DNA of 64,000 bases from Sphaerisporangium rubeum (GCF_014207705.1 NZ_JACHIU010000001.1:868001-932000); one strand, 5' to 3'. Shown: positions 8,731 through 17,616, counted from the first letter of the stretch. Made by a program: numbers and translations. Notes: generated from the letters alone by a model not told the origin.

Positions 8731-8772
8731 GCCTTGCCGTGGCGCCTCCCACCGGAGGCGCCACGGCAAGGC
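8731..8772. terminator. Bidirectional terminator
   Basis: Perfect 19 bp stem (8731-8749 with 8754-8772) and a 4-nt loop between two convergent genes (esterase and IclR). There is no long T-tract, as is common in GC-rich actinobacteria. Confidence 0.85.
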
Positions 8773-8774
8773 GC

Positions 8775-9557
8775 TCAGCTCACCGGCGGCGCCGGCACGG
8801 CCACGGGCTCGGGTGTGAACCCGAGCTCCTGAGAGATCAGTGCCGAGGTCTCCAGCAGGAGGGGGAGCTTCTCCTTCAGCTGGTCCAAGGTGGCGATCAC
8901 CTCGATCGCGGTGAGGGACACGGCGGCGATGACCTTGCCGCGCGAGTCCCTGACCGGTGTGGCGACGCACATGACATAGGCGTCATGCTCGCCGTCGTCG
9001 AGGGCCCACCCGCGTTCGGCGACGCGGGTGAGCTCGGCTTCGAGGGAGTCGCGGTCGGTGAAGGTCGTGGCCGTGTACCGCTCGAAGCTCACGTGCGCGA
9101 GCAGGCGGTCGCGCTCCTCGCGGGAGAGGTACGCGAGGATCACCTTGCCCACTGCGCTGGCGTAGATCGAGACGGCACGGCCGATACGGGACGGCAGCTT
9201 GACCGCGTCGAACGCGGGGCTGTCCACCTTGTCGACGTAGACGATCTCGTCTCCGGTCAGCTGGGCCAGGTGCACCGTGTGGCCCGTCTGCCGCTGGAGC
9301 TGGCGCAGGTGCCCGGATGCGAACTGCCGCAGGTCCATCGAGCCGAGCGCGAGCTCCGACAGCTCGATGAGCCCACTGCCGAAGACGTATGTCCCGGCTC
9401 CTGTCTTACGTACGAATCGCGCGGCCTCCAGCGTCTGGAGGATCCGGAGGGCTGTGGACTTGTGCACCCCGAGCACGTCCGAGGCTTCCGCGAGGGACAG
9501 CGGATGTTCCGCAGACAACCGGATCAGGTTGATCGCGCGTTGGATCGCTTGTGCCAC
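8775..9557 (-). CDS. IclR-family transcriptional regulator
   Basis: 260 residues: N-terminal winged helix (about 1-68, with PLSLAEASDVLGVHKSTALR as the recognition region) and the IclR effector domain (about 80-250), where GRAVSIYASAVGKVILA and the Gly/Asp-rich DSRGKVIAAVSLTA line the ligand pocket. IclR proteins of this type commonly respond to sugar acids or aromatic acids. GTG at 9557 has AGGAGG 8 nt upstream. An inverted repeat at 9575-9589 lies between this start and the ABC promoter, and a second copy precedes the esterase. The likely regulon is therefore itself, the esterase and the transporter/catabolic operon. Confidence 0.9.
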   Translation of the reverse strand: MAQAIQRAINLIRLSAEHPLSLAEASDVLGVHKSTALRILQTLEAARFVRKTGAGTYVFGSGLIELSELALGSMDLRQFASGHLRQLQRQTGHTVHLAQLTGDEIVYVDKVDSPAFDAVKLPSRIGRAVSIYASAVGKVILAYLSREERDRLLAHVSFERYTATTFTDRDSLEAELTRVAERGWALDDGEHDAYVMCVATPVRDSRGKVIAAVSLTAIEVIATLDQLKEKLPLLLETSALISQELGFTPEPVAVPAPPVS

Positions 9558-9574
9558 TTACCATCCTCCTTACG

Positions 9575-9589
9575 TTGCGTATTGTGCAA
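9575..9589. promoter_or_regulatory. IclR-type operator, copy 2
   Basis: TTGCGTATTGTGCAA, 18 bp upstream of the IclR start, near-identical to 6966-6980. Its position suits autorepression and control of the divergent operon. Confidence 0.6.
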
Positions 9590-9617
9590 TGTAGCTCATG
9601 GGATGTGCAATCGCTAC

Positions 9618-9645
9618 TTGACAGCGTTGCACATGTCGCTACGAT
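9618..9645 (+). promoter_or_regulatory. Promoter of the ABC/sugar-acid operon
   Basis: TTGACA (9618-9623), 16 bp spacer, TACGAT (9640-9645), embedded in the 51 bp block shared with 6994-7044. TTGCAA overlaps the predicted start of transcription. Confidence 0.75.
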
Positions 9646-9703
9646 CGTTGCAATCCATCCACGGGTTTCGGGGAAGTAACCGGTAATTACTCAGGAGTAA
9701 AAA

Positions 9704-10975
9704 ATGAGGCTGCATCGCGTACGCCGCAGCATGGTCGCGGCGGTCGGCGCCACGTGTATGGCCGCCGCCCTCTTGACCGGCTGCGGCTCCGACAGTGAAC
9801 CCGAAGGCGCTTCGGCCGGCAGTTCAGGAGGCGGCGTCACGAAGCTGACGTTCGCCGCCTCGACCCTCGGCGACCCCGGCCGCGGCCCGTCGCTCACCAA
9901 GTGGCTGGAGGAGTTCAACAGCAGCCAGACCGCCATCCAGGTCGCCCCGGCGGCGGTGCCCTACCCGACATTCGGCCAGACCATCCTGACCCAGATGGGC
10001 AGCGGTCAGGGGCCCGACCTCATCCGTTTCGACATGCCGGAGTTCGCGGCGGCCTCCGACGCCGGCCTCATCGCACCGCTCGACGACCTGGTGGACGTGA
10101 GCAAGTACGACCTGCTCAAGCAGCCGGACCAGTTCATGGTCCACGACGGCACGCGTCACGGCATCATCTTCGAGGCGTCGAACTACGCGATGTTCTACAA
10201 CGCCGACCTGATCAAGACCCCCCCGAAGACCTACGAGGAGTTCGTCGAAACCGCCAAGAAGCTGACCAAGGGCGACACCTACGGCCTGGCGTTCCGGCAG
10301 ACCGAGGCCGAGGAGGCCGGTGTCTGGCAGGACATCTTCAACTACGTCTACGGCTTCGGCGGCGCGTGGTCCGACGGCCAGAAGCTGACGATCAACTCGC
10401 CGGAGAACCTCAAGGGCCTGCAGGCGTACAAGGACCTGTACGACGCCAAGGTGATCCCGCGCGGCGCGGACGCGGCCACGTTCCGCCGCATGTTCGCCGA
10501 GGGCAAGGTCGGCATGGAGCTGAACAACGGCGGCTACGTGACGGCCACCCGCGGTCAGAACGCCGACCTGAACTTCAGCGTCGCCCCCATCCCGTTCCCC
10601 GTGCGCAAGCAGGGCACGATCCTCGCCCCCATCGTCATCAACGAGGCCAGCCCGGCCAAGGAGGCGGCGGCCACGTTCATCAAGTGGGCCCTTGAGCCGG
10701 ACAACCAGGTGAAGCTCCAGGAGATCCTCGGCGCCAGCAGCGTGGCGACGACCACCACGAGAAGCCCCGAGCAACTCGACAAGACGCCGTTCCTCACGGT
10801 GTTCGACGAGCTCACCGAGACGAGCCTGCCGCACGTCGTCCAGGGCTTCGAGGCCAAGACACCGGACATCCGCAAGGTCGTGGTGCAGAACGTCATCGCG
10901 GCACTCCAGGGTACGACCGACCTGAAGGCCGCGATGGACCGCGCGCAGCAGCAGGCGACGGACGTCGTCGGTTGA
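9704..10975 (+). CDS. Sugar ABC transporter substrate-binding lipoprotein
   Basis: 423-residue extracellular solute-binding protein (family 1, carbohydrate type). A twin-basic start and hydrophobic helix lead to the lipobox LLTGC (Cys near residue 27), so it is lipid-anchored outside the membrane. The mature part has the usual two-lobed pattern (GPDLIRFDMPEFAAASDAG, YGLAFRQTEAEEAG, FAEGKVGMELNNGGY). Ligand is unknown; the downstream dehydratase suggests a sugar or sugar acid. ATG 9704 follows AGGAG. No ATP-binding subunit is encoded in the operon, so a shared MsiK-like ATPase elsewhere is presumably used. Confidence 0.93.
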   Translation: MRLHRVRRSMVAAVGATCMAAALLTGCGSDSEPEGASAGSSGGGVTKLTFAASTLGDPGRGPSLTKWLEEFNSSQTAIQVAPAAVPYPTFGQTILTQMGSGQGPDLIRFDMPEFAAASDAGLIAPLDDLVDVSKYDLLKQPDQFMVHDGTRHGIIFEASNYAMFYNADLIKTPPKTYEEFVETAKKLTKGDTYGLAFRQTEAEEAGVWQDIFNYVYGFGGAWSDGQKLTINSPENLKGLQAYKDLYDAKVIPRGADAATFRRMFAEGKVGMELNNGGYVTATRGQNADLNFSVAPIPFPVRKQGTILAPIVINEASPAKEAAATFIKWALEPDNQVKLQEILGASSVATTTTRSPEQLDKTPFLTVFDELTETSLPHVVQGFEAKTPDIRKVVVQNVIAALQGTTDLKAAMDRAQQQATDVVG

Positions 10976-10981
10976 CCGGAC

Positions 10982-11017
10982 GACGCCGCCGGCGAGAACT
11001 CTCCCGCCGGCGGCGTC
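10982..11017 (+). terminator. Intercistronic hairpin after the binding-protein gene
   Basis: 13 bp perfect stem (10982-10994 with 11005-11017) with a 10-nt loop between the lipoprotein and the first permease. Such hairpins usually reduce read-through or protect the upstream message, giving more binding protein than permease. Confidence 0.7.
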
Positions 11018-11039
11018 CTATCTCTGAAGGACCCACGCG

Positions 11040-11984
11040 ATGACCCTGCTGGAACAGCGGCAGACCGCAGACCCCCGACCCGCGACCCGGCGTCGAGGCA
11101 GCCCGCTGGGGAGCAAATGGACCCCCTATTTCTTCCTGGCCCCCGCGGCCCTCTTCATCGTGGTGTTCCAGGTCGTTCCGCTGGCCCAGGAGATCTACCT
11201 GAGCTTCACGCGGACCTCGCTGCTGAACCCCACGCGCAGCACCTGGGTGGGGCTCGACAACTACACCCGGATCTTCGGTGACGAGGGCTTCCGCCACACG
11301 CTGCTCATCACCTTCGTGTACGTCATCGTCTGCGTCGTCGGCGCCGTGGGATCCGGCCTCGCGATCGCCCTGCTCCTCAACAAGGGCTTCCGCGGCCGGG
11401 GGTGGGCCCGTGCCCTGGTGACGATCCCATGGGCCGCACCCGGCATCGCGGTCGCGCTGATCGCGATCTGGATGTTCAACCCCGACTACGGCATCGTGAA
11501 CCGGTTCCTCGAAACGGTGGGCCTCGGCGTACCCGGTGGCGCGATCCTCGACAGCCCGCGGTACGCGCTCCCCGCGGTGCTCGCCACCACAATCTGGCAA
11601 CTGTTCCCGTTCACCTCGGTGGTGCTGCTGTCCGCGCTGCAGTCGGTGCCCCAGCACCTCACCGAGGCCGCGACGGTGGACGGCGCCGGCCGATGGTGGA
11701 CGTTCCGCGCCGTCACCTGGCAGGTCATCAAGCCGACCATCGGACTGCTGGCCCTCCTCATGACCATCTGGTCGCTCCGGCGCTTCGAGCTCATCTGGCT
11801 CATGACGAAGGGAGGACCGGTCGGCGCGACCGAGACGCTGGTCATCGACCTCTACTCGCAGGCGTTCGACTCCAAGCAACTCGGCTCGGCGGCGGCCATC
11901 GGCATGGTCGGCGTCGTCATCTCACTCATCGTCATCGTCGGCAGCAGGTTCGTCGCCCGCGCCGTCGAGAAGGGGGCCCGCTGA
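11040..11984 (+). CDS. Sugar ABC transporter permease, MalF/UgpA-like
   Basis: 314-residue membrane protein with about six transmembrane helices (first near 33-52). The cytoplasmic EAA loop (EAATVDGAGRWWTFRAVTW, about residues 208-226) docks the ATPase. Start ATG 11040 follows GAAGGA. The stop overlaps the next ATG (TGATG at 11982-11986), so the two permeases are translated together. It is the middle gene of the IclR-controlled operon. Confidence 0.92.
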   Translation: MTLLEQRQTADPRPATRRRGSPLGSKWTPYFFLAPAALFIVVFQVVPLAQEIYLSFTRTSLLNPTRSTWVGLDNYTRIFGDEGFRHTLLITFVYVIVCVVGAVGSGLAIALLLNKGFRGRGWARALVTIPWAAPGIAVALIAIWMFNPDYGIVNRFLETVGLGVPGGAILDSPRYALPAVLATTIWQLFPFTSVVLLSALQSVPQHLTEAATVDGAGRWWTFRAVTWQVIKPTIGLLALLMTIWSLRRFELIWLMTKGGPVGATETLVIDLYSQAFDSKQLGSAAAIGMVGVVISLIVIVGSRFVARAVEKGAR

Positions 11985-12814
11985 TGAGACCGCCCCGCAT
12001 CGGTCTGACCCTGCGGATCCTCACCGTCCTCGTCGTGCTCGGCGTCGCGGTCTTCCCGCTGTACTGGATGTTCGTCACCGCGTTGACGAACAACGCGGAG
12101 CTGTTCGGCCAGAAAGCACGGCTCCTCCCCGACTTCTCGCAGTTCGGGGTCTTCATCGACGCGCTGGCCGAAGGCAAGGCGACGACGTGGCTGCGCAACA
12201 GCCTGGTGATCGCCGCCGGCACGACCGTCCTGTCGATCGGCCTCGGCATCCCGCTCGGCTACGCGTTGTCGCGGTTCTCGTTCCGCGGCAAGGTCGTCGT
12301 GACCGTCGTGCTGCTGTTCACGCAGATGCTCCCCGAGGCCCTGATGGTCGTGCCGCTGTTCTCGCTGTTCCGGCGGTTCGACCTGCTCGACTCCCTCACC
12401 GGCCTCATCCTGGTCAACTCGGCGTTCGTGCTGCCGATCGTGGCGCTCATCCTCAAGGGGGCGATCGACGGCCTGCCGCGCGAGCTCGAGGAGTCGGCGC
12501 GGGTCGACGGAGCACGGCCGCTCACCGTGCTGACCCGCATCAACGTGCCGCTGATCGCTCCGTCGCTGGCCGCCACCGCGGTCATCGCGTTCTTCCACGC
12601 CTGGAACGAGTACGTGTTCGCCGTGACGTTCATCTTCACTCCGGGAATGCAGCCGGCGTCGGTCGGCATCGCGAACTTCATCGGCGAGCTCGGCACCCCG
12701 ATCCAGACGGTCATGGCGGTCGCGTTCATGTTCACGTTCCCCGCCGTGGTCTTCTACCTGTTCGCGCAGAAACATGTGGTGGCCGGCATGACCGCCGGCG
12801 CGGTGAAGGGCTGA
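11984..12814 (+). CDS. Sugar ABC transporter permease, MalG/UgpE-like
   Basis: 276-residue inner-membrane permease with six predicted helices (first about 10-30, VFPLYWMFVTAL) and the EAA motif ELEESARVDGARPLTVLTRI near 165-184. Start is the ATG overlapping the previous stop. It partners the MalF-like subunit and the lipoprotein. The dehydratase gene starts only 10 nt downstream, so transport and catabolism are co-transcribed. Confidence 0.92.
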   Translation: MRPPRIGLTLRILTVLVVLGVAVFPLYWMFVTALTNNAELFGQKARLLPDFSQFGVFIDALAEGKATTWLRNSLVIAAGTTVLSIGLGIPLGYALSRFSFRGKVVVTVVLLFTQMLPEALMVVPLFSLFRRFDLLDSLTGLILVNSAFVLPIVALILKGAIDGLPRELEESARVDGARPLTVLTRINVPLIAPSLAATAVIAFFHAWNEYVFAVTFIFTPGMQPASVGIANFIGELGTPIQTVMAVAFMFTFPAVVFYLFAQKHVVAGMTAGAVKG

Positions 12815-12824
12815 GCCGGAAAAC

Positions 12825-14006
12825 ATGAAGATCACCTCGGTCGACACCTTCGTGGTCGACTTCTACCGCACCAACCTGGTGATCGTCCGCGTCTCGACGG
12901 ACGAAGGGATCACCGGCCTCGGTGAGGCGACGCTGGAAGGCAAGGAACGCGCCGTTCAAGGCGCGCTCGCCGACGTGGCGGAAGCCGTGATCGGGATGGA
13001 CCCCACCCGCATCTCCGGCATTTTGTACGAGCTGGCGAGGGACTGGTACTGGCGTGGCGGCCCGGTCGTCATGACGGCGCTGAGCTCGCTGGAGATGGCC
13101 CTGTGGGACATCTCGGCGCGCGAGCTCGGCGTGCCGGTCTCCCGGCTGCTCGGCGGCGCCACCCGCGACCGGGTCCGCGCGTACGCCAACGGCTGGTTCT
13201 CCGGCGCCGTCACCCCCGAGGACTACGCCGCCGCCGCGCGCAGGACCGTCGACAGCGGCTTCCGCGGCCTGAAGTGGGACCCCTTCGAGAACTACGACCT
13301 CACGATCACCACACGGCAGATGGACCGCGTGCTCGCGCAGATCGACGCCGTACGCTCGGCCGTCGGACGCGACGTCGAGCTGTTCGTCGAGGGCCACGGC
13401 CGGTTCGACGTCAACCACGCCATCAAGATCGCGCGCGAGATCGCGCAGTTCGACCCGGTGTGGTTCGAGGAACCCTGTCCGCCGGACAACCTCGACGCAC
13501 TCGTCGACATCCGCCGCGCGTCGCCGGTCCCGATCGCCGCGGGTGAGCGCTGGTTCGGCCGGCAGGGTTTCGCGCCGGCCATCGCCAGGCAGGCCGTCGA
13601 CTTCGTCCAACCGGACGTGACGCACGCCGGCGGCATCGCCGAGCTGGCCTTCATATCGACGCTCGCCGCGACCGGTTACGTCGGTTTCGCGCCGCACAAC
13701 CCGAGCGGCCCGCTGAGCACCGCGGCGACGCTGCAGCTCGGCGCGGTCCTCCCCAACTTCCGGTACCTGGAGATCATGGCGACCGACGTCCCGTGGCGTC
13801 CGGAGATCACGAACGAGCGCCTCGTGCTGACCGAGGACGGCGACATCCTCGTCCCCGAAGGCACCGGCCTCGGCATCGAGCTCGATCTCGACGCGATCGC
13901 ACGGCACCCCTTCACCCCCCATCCCATGCGGATGTTCCGCGACGCCGTCTACGACATCCGTCCTCCGGACGAGCGGTCCTTCTTCAACCTGGGAGACGGC
14001 AAATGA
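12825..14006 (+). CDS. Enolase-superfamily sugar-acid dehydratase (galactonate-dehydratase-like)
   Basis: 393-residue mandelate-racemase/muconate-lactonizing enzyme. It has an N-terminal capping domain (1-120) and a TIM barrel with metal ligands at Glu189 (VEGHGR), Glu215 (WFEEP) and Glu241 (AGERWF), plus His191 and His291 (APHNPSGP). The spacing is exactly that of D-galactonate dehydratase (183/185, 209, 235, 285, each +6), but the first ligand is Glu where that enzyme has Asp. The expected reaction is dehydration of an aldonate to a 2-keto-3-deoxy acid. The specific sugar acid cannot be read off. The stop overlaps the next start (ATGA). Confidence 0.87.
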   Translation: MKITSVDTFVVDFYRTNLVIVRVSTDEGITGLGEATLEGKERAVQGALADVAEAVIGMDPTRISGILYELARDWYWRGGPVVMTALSSLEMALWDISARELGVPVSRLLGGATRDRVRAYANGWFSGAVTPEDYAAAARRTVDSGFRGLKWDPFENYDLTITTRQMDRVLAQIDAVRSAVGRDVELFVEGHGRFDVNHAIKIAREIAQFDPVWFEEPCPPDNLDALVDIRRASPVPIAAGERWFGRQGFAPAIARQAVDFVQPDVTHAGGIAELAFISTLAATGYVGFAPHNPSGPLSTAATLQLGAVLPNFRYLEIMATDVPWRPEITNERLVLTEDGDILVPEGTGLGIELDLDAIARHPFTPHPMRMFRDAVYDIRPPDERSFFNLGDGK

Positions 14007-15214
14007 TCCAGCCACCGTCCGAGGACCTCGCCGCCGAAGCCGGCTGGTTCGGGACGGCCGCCGACGCGCTGCCCGACGACGCCGCGCACGGCGTCCTGAT
14101 CGGCCGGATCTGGGATCCCGTCGCCGGAGGACCGTCACCCGTCGTCGTACGCGACGGGAAGGTCTTCGACATCAGCGCCGACTTCCCCACGGTCCGCGAC
14201 ATCTGCGAACTGCCGGACCCGGCCGCCGTGGTCGCGGGGCTCGACGGCCGGCGCGTCGGCCGCTTCAGGGACGTGCTCGCCAACACCGGCGCCGCGGACC
14301 GGGACCTCACCCGGCCCTGGCTGCTCGCGCCGGTCGACCTGCAGGCGCTCAAGGCCGCCGGGGTGACGTTCGCCGTCTCGATGATCGAGCGCGTCATCGA
14401 GGAGCAGGCCGGCGGCGACATGGCGCTCGCGGCGGAGATCCGCCGCCGCATGCTCGCCGGCGTCGGCGCCGACCTGCACGACCTGTCCCCGGGCTCGGAG
14501 GAGGCGGCACGGCTGAAGAACCTGCTGGTGGCGGAAGGCGCCTGGAGCCAGTACCTGGAGGTCGGCATCGGCCCGGACGCCGAGATCTTCACCAAGGGCC
14601 AGATCCTGTCCGCCGTCGGCACCGCGGCACCCGTCGGCGTGCTCGCGGCCTCCACCTGGAACAACCCCGAGCCCGAGGTGGCGCTCATCGTCCAGTCGAG
14701 CGGCCGTGTCGTCGGGGCCACCCTCGGCAACGACGTCAACCTCAGGGACGTCGAGGGCCGGTCCGCGCTCCTGCTGCCGAAGGCCAAGGACAACAACGCC
14801 TCCTGCGCGCTCGGCCCCCTCATCCGGCTCTTCGACGACCGCTTCGACCTGGAACGGGTCCGCGGCCTCTCGGTGTGCCTGGAGATCGACGGCGTGGACG
14901 GCTTCCGCCTGGAGGCCGTCTCGGAGATGGCCCGGATGTCGCGCGACCCCGAGGCGCTGGTACGGCAACTGATCGGCCCCCACCACCAGTACCCCGACGG
15001 CGCCGTCCTGATGCTCGGCACGATGTTCGCCCCCATCCAGGACCGCGACCACCCCGGCGAGGGCTTCACCCACAAGGCCGGCGACATCGTGCGGATCAGT
15101 TCCCCCGCGCTCGGCACCCTGGTCAACCGCGTCCAGCACGCCGAGGACTGCGAGCCCTGGGACTTCGGCGTCCGTGACCTCATGGGAAACCTCATGCGCA
15201 GAGGACTGCTGTAG
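14003..15214 (+). CDS. Fumarylacetoacetate-hydrolase-family protein (2-keto-3-deoxy-pentonate dehydratase-like)
   Basis: 403 residues. The C-terminal FAH fold is seen in EPEVALIVQSSGRVVGATLG, NDVNLRDVEGRSALLLPKAK and the acidic metal-site Glu/Asp residues in this stretch. Length and arrangement are closest to the XylX/AraD-type branch, which dehydrates 2-keto-3-deoxy-pentonates to alpha-ketoglutarate semialdehyde in the Weimberg pathway. Placement immediately after an aldonate dehydratase supports that. The semialdehyde dehydrogenase and sugar dehydrogenase needed to complete the route are not in this window. It is coupled by ATGA to the preceding gene and ends the operon. Confidence 0.82.
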   Translation: MIQPPSEDLAAEAGWFGTAADALPDDAAHGVLIGRIWDPVAGGPSPVVVRDGKVFDISADFPTVRDICELPDPAAVVAGLDGRRVGRFRDVLANTGAADRDLTRPWLLAPVDLQALKAAGVTFAVSMIERVIEEQAGGDMALAAEIRRRMLAGVGADLHDLSPGSEEAARLKNLLVAEGAWSQYLEVGIGPDAEIFTKGQILSAVGTAAPVGVLAASTWNNPEPEVALIVQSSGRVVGATLGNDVNLRDVEGRSALLLPKAKDNNASCALGPLIRLFDDRFDLERVRGLSVCLEIDGVDGFRLEAVSEMARMSRDPEALVRQLIGPHHQYPDGAVLMLGTMFAPIQDRDHPGEGFTHKAGDIVRISSPALGTLVNRVQHAEDCEPWDFGVRDLMGNLMRRGLL

Positions 15215-15237
15215 GCGACCTGTGGAAGGGTGCTCGC

Positions 15238-15642
15238 ATGACACGATTCGTCATCGACGCTCCGGTGGCCATCCGGCTCGCGACCGACGGTTCCGTGATC
15301 CCGGCGGGTCACGCGCTGCTCGCGCCGGCCCTGCTTCGATCCCAGGCCCTTTCGATCCTGTACGGCTCGGTGGGCCGCGGCGAGATCGACAGGCGTACGG
15401 CGAAGAAGGTCCTCGACGGCATCCGCGCGCTGCGTGTCCGCCTGCTGGGTGACCGGGTGCTCCAGTCCACGGCCTGGGACGTGGCCCACACGCTGGGCTG
15501 GCCGGACACCTACCAGGCCGAGTACGTCGCACTGACCCGTCTCCACGCGGACGCACTGGTCACGTTCGACACCGAGCTCGCGGCGGCGGCGAGCAAGCTG
15601 GTCACGACCGCGTCCCTGACCGAGGTTCTGCGGGAGCCGTAA
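15238..15642 (+). CDS. PIN-domain (VapC-like) protein without visible antitoxin
   Basis: 134 residues. PIN nucleases use about four acidic residues: Asp7 (FVIDAP), Asp90/Glu95 (PDTYQAEY) and Asp111 (VTFDTEL) are present, but the position usually held by Glu near residue 36 is Gln (RSQALSIL). No small antitoxin gene precedes it; the upstream gene ends 23 nt away and belongs to the sugar-acid operon. This is an orphan actinobacterial VapC-like family that I recall from Streptomyces genomes. Activity is uncertain. ATG at 15238 follows GGAAGG. Confidence 0.72.
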   Translation: MTRFVIDAPVAIRLATDGSVIPAGHALLAPALLRSQALSILYGSVGRGEIDRRTAKKVLDGIRALRVRLLGDRVLQSTAWDVAHTLGWPDTYQAEYVALTRLHADALVTFDTELAAAASKLVTTASLTEVLREP

Positions 15643-15777
15643 CTCTCCTGTCCCCGGAATCGGGTAGGTGCCGCGGACCGTCCCGGCGACCGACCATGGC
15701 GTAACGAATGGCGACCCGGCGACCACGCGGCGCACGCGTGTGGCACCCGGCCGGGGCGGTCGAAGGACGGTACGACG

Positions 15778-17616
15778 ATGAGTGAGTCTGCGCGGCCGGT
15801 CGCGTCCCTGGTACTACGACTGCGTGGGCTCACGGCACGGGTCACCCCGGCCACGCGCGGTCAGTGGAACATGTGGCGGGCCATCCGCTACACCGGCGAA
15901 CACGACCGGTTCTTCAACCTGTGCGAGGTCCTGCCGATACCGCAGGGCCGCGACCTGCGTGCGACGCTGGACGCCGTCCGCGAGGTACTGCGCCGCTACG
16001 AGACGCTGCGGACGGCCTACCTCCCCACCTACGACCCGGCGCGGACGACGTACTACCCGGCTTGTGGCGACCGGCTCGACCAGGTGGTGTCGGCCGAAGG
16101 AGAGGTCCCGGTCGAGCTGTACGAGATCCCGCCGGAGCTGACGTCGCAGGAGCAGATCCTGGAGTTCCTCGAGCAGGTCGTCCCCCGGCTGAGGGAACCG
16201 CAGTTCGCGGCGCACGCGCGCGCCGTCCGCGACGGGCCCGAGCCCCCGATCGCCGCCGGAGGCGAATGGCCGATACGGCTCGCGGTGGTCCTGTCGGAGG
16301 GCCGGCCGATGTTCCTGGCCGCCGCCTTCAGCCACCTGTGCCTCGACAGCGACGGGATCGCGGTGGTCGCGCAGGAGCTGATGCGGTTGCTCGAAGGCGG
16401 CGCGCCGGACCCGGTGCCGGCCTGGCAGCCCGCCGACCTGGCGATCCACGAGCTGTCGCCGGCGGGACAGATCGAGAACGAACGCGCCATGGCGTACATA
16501 CGGAAGGTGTTCCGGTCGGCCCCGCCGACGATGTTCGACCTGCCGCGGCGAGAGCCGGAGACCCCCCGCTACATCGAACGGATCATGCGGTCGGAAGCCG
16601 CCATGCGAGGAGCGGCCCGGCTGGCCCGGCGGTTGCGCATGTCCAAGCAGACGGTGCTGTTCGCCGCGGCGGCGGTCGTGCTCGGTCAGCGCTCGGGCCG
16701 TACCAACACCATGATTCAGGTCCTCTGCGGCAACCGCACCGACGAACCGCTGCGCACCCACGCCGGCAACCTCACCGTGCCGGTGCCGTGCGCGTTCGAC
16801 TTCACCGGCCTGTCGTTCGACCAGATCGTCCTTGAGGCGGTCTCGGCGAGCATGTCGGCCCAGTTGAACTGCCAGTGGGACCAGAAGGCCGCCTGGGTGG
16901 AGCGGCGAGCGGCGGAACTCGCCATCGGCCGCCACATCGACGTCGCCACCTACCTCAACATCCTGCGTGACGACCCGTACGCACCGCAGGACGACGGGGT
17001 GGCGGACCTGCGGGAACTCATGACCCGGACGGTGTTCACCCCCGGGGAGAGCCGCATACAGATCGACCTCAAGATCTTGCTGATGGTCCTCGACACGAGC
17101 GTCCACGGCGCCGTCAGCCTCCTCGCCGACACCGCGTACACGCCGGTGCACTCCATCGACGAGATCCTGCGCGGCATGGAGAGACTGCTGGTCGCCGGCG
17201 CCTCCCGCGACATCCCCGCCGGCCGCCTGAGCGAGGTGACCGGCATCCGTCCCCCCGACCGCGGCCCCGGCTGGGTGCGGTGCCGCGACGGCCACGCCGA
17301 CCTGGCCGCGACCCGGGACCTGTGGCGGACGGTCGTCGGCACGTCCCCTGCGGACCTGTACACCGAGGTGGACCGCTCAGGCGGCCACCGCATGATCGCC
17401 TACGCCGTGGCCCCCGACCGCTCCATCATGGACCTGCACCACCAGCTCACCGCCTCCCTCGACGAACGCACCGACGTCCGCGCACCCGACTGGTACGTCC
17501 GCTGCGCCGACCCACCCCACCCGGCCCCCGGCCGCGCCTCCTGGACCGTCTCACGAGTGCTCGAAGAAGGCACCGGCCGCACCTCCCGCTCCCCGGCCCT
17601 GACTCCTACGTCATGA
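15778..17616 (+). CDS. Stand-alone condensation-domain protein (NRPS C-like)
   Basis: 612 residues. The first ~450 form a condensation/chloramphenicol-acetyltransferase-like fold: core C1 VTPATRGQW (23-30), C2 RYETLRT (73-79), and the active-site motif SHLCLDSDG (185-193). The second His (His186) and Asp190 of HHxxxDG are kept, but the first His is Ser and the Gly is Ser. Later core NLTVPVP (near 325) also fits. No adenylation or carrier domain is fused; the C-terminal ~150 residues are unassigned. It may acylate or join carrier-bound or free amines. The nearest carrier and adenylation proteins are 7 kb downstream. Start ATG 15778 follows GAAGGA. Confidence 0.78.
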   Translation: MSESARPVASLVLRLRGLTARVTPATRGQWNMWRAIRYTGEHDRFFNLCEVLPIPQGRDLRATLDAVREVLRRYETLRTAYLPTYDPARTTYYPACGDRLDQVVSAEGEVPVELYEIPPELTSQEQILEFLEQVVPRLREPQFAAHARAVRDGPEPPIAAGGEWPIRLAVVLSEGRPMFLAAAFSHLCLDSDGIAVVAQELMRLLEGGAPDPVPAWQPADLAIHELSPAGQIENERAMAYIRKVFRSAPPTMFDLPRREPETPRYIERIMRSEAAMRGAARLARRLRMSKQTVLFAAAAVVLGQRSGRTNTMIQVLCGNRTDEPLRTHAGNLTVPVPCAFDFTGLSFDQIVLEAVSASMSAQLNCQWDQKAAWVERRAAELAIGRHIDVATYLNILRDDPYAPQDDGVADLRELMTRTVFTPGESRIQIDLKILLMVLDTSVHGAVSLLADTAYTPVHSIDEILRGMERLLVAGASRDIPAGRLSEVTGIRPPDRGPGWVRCRDGHADLAATRDLWRTVVGTSPADLYTEVDRSGGHRMIAYAVAPDRSIMDLHHQLTASLDERTDVRAPDWYVRCADPPHPAPGRASWTVSRVLEEGTGRTSRSPALTPTS

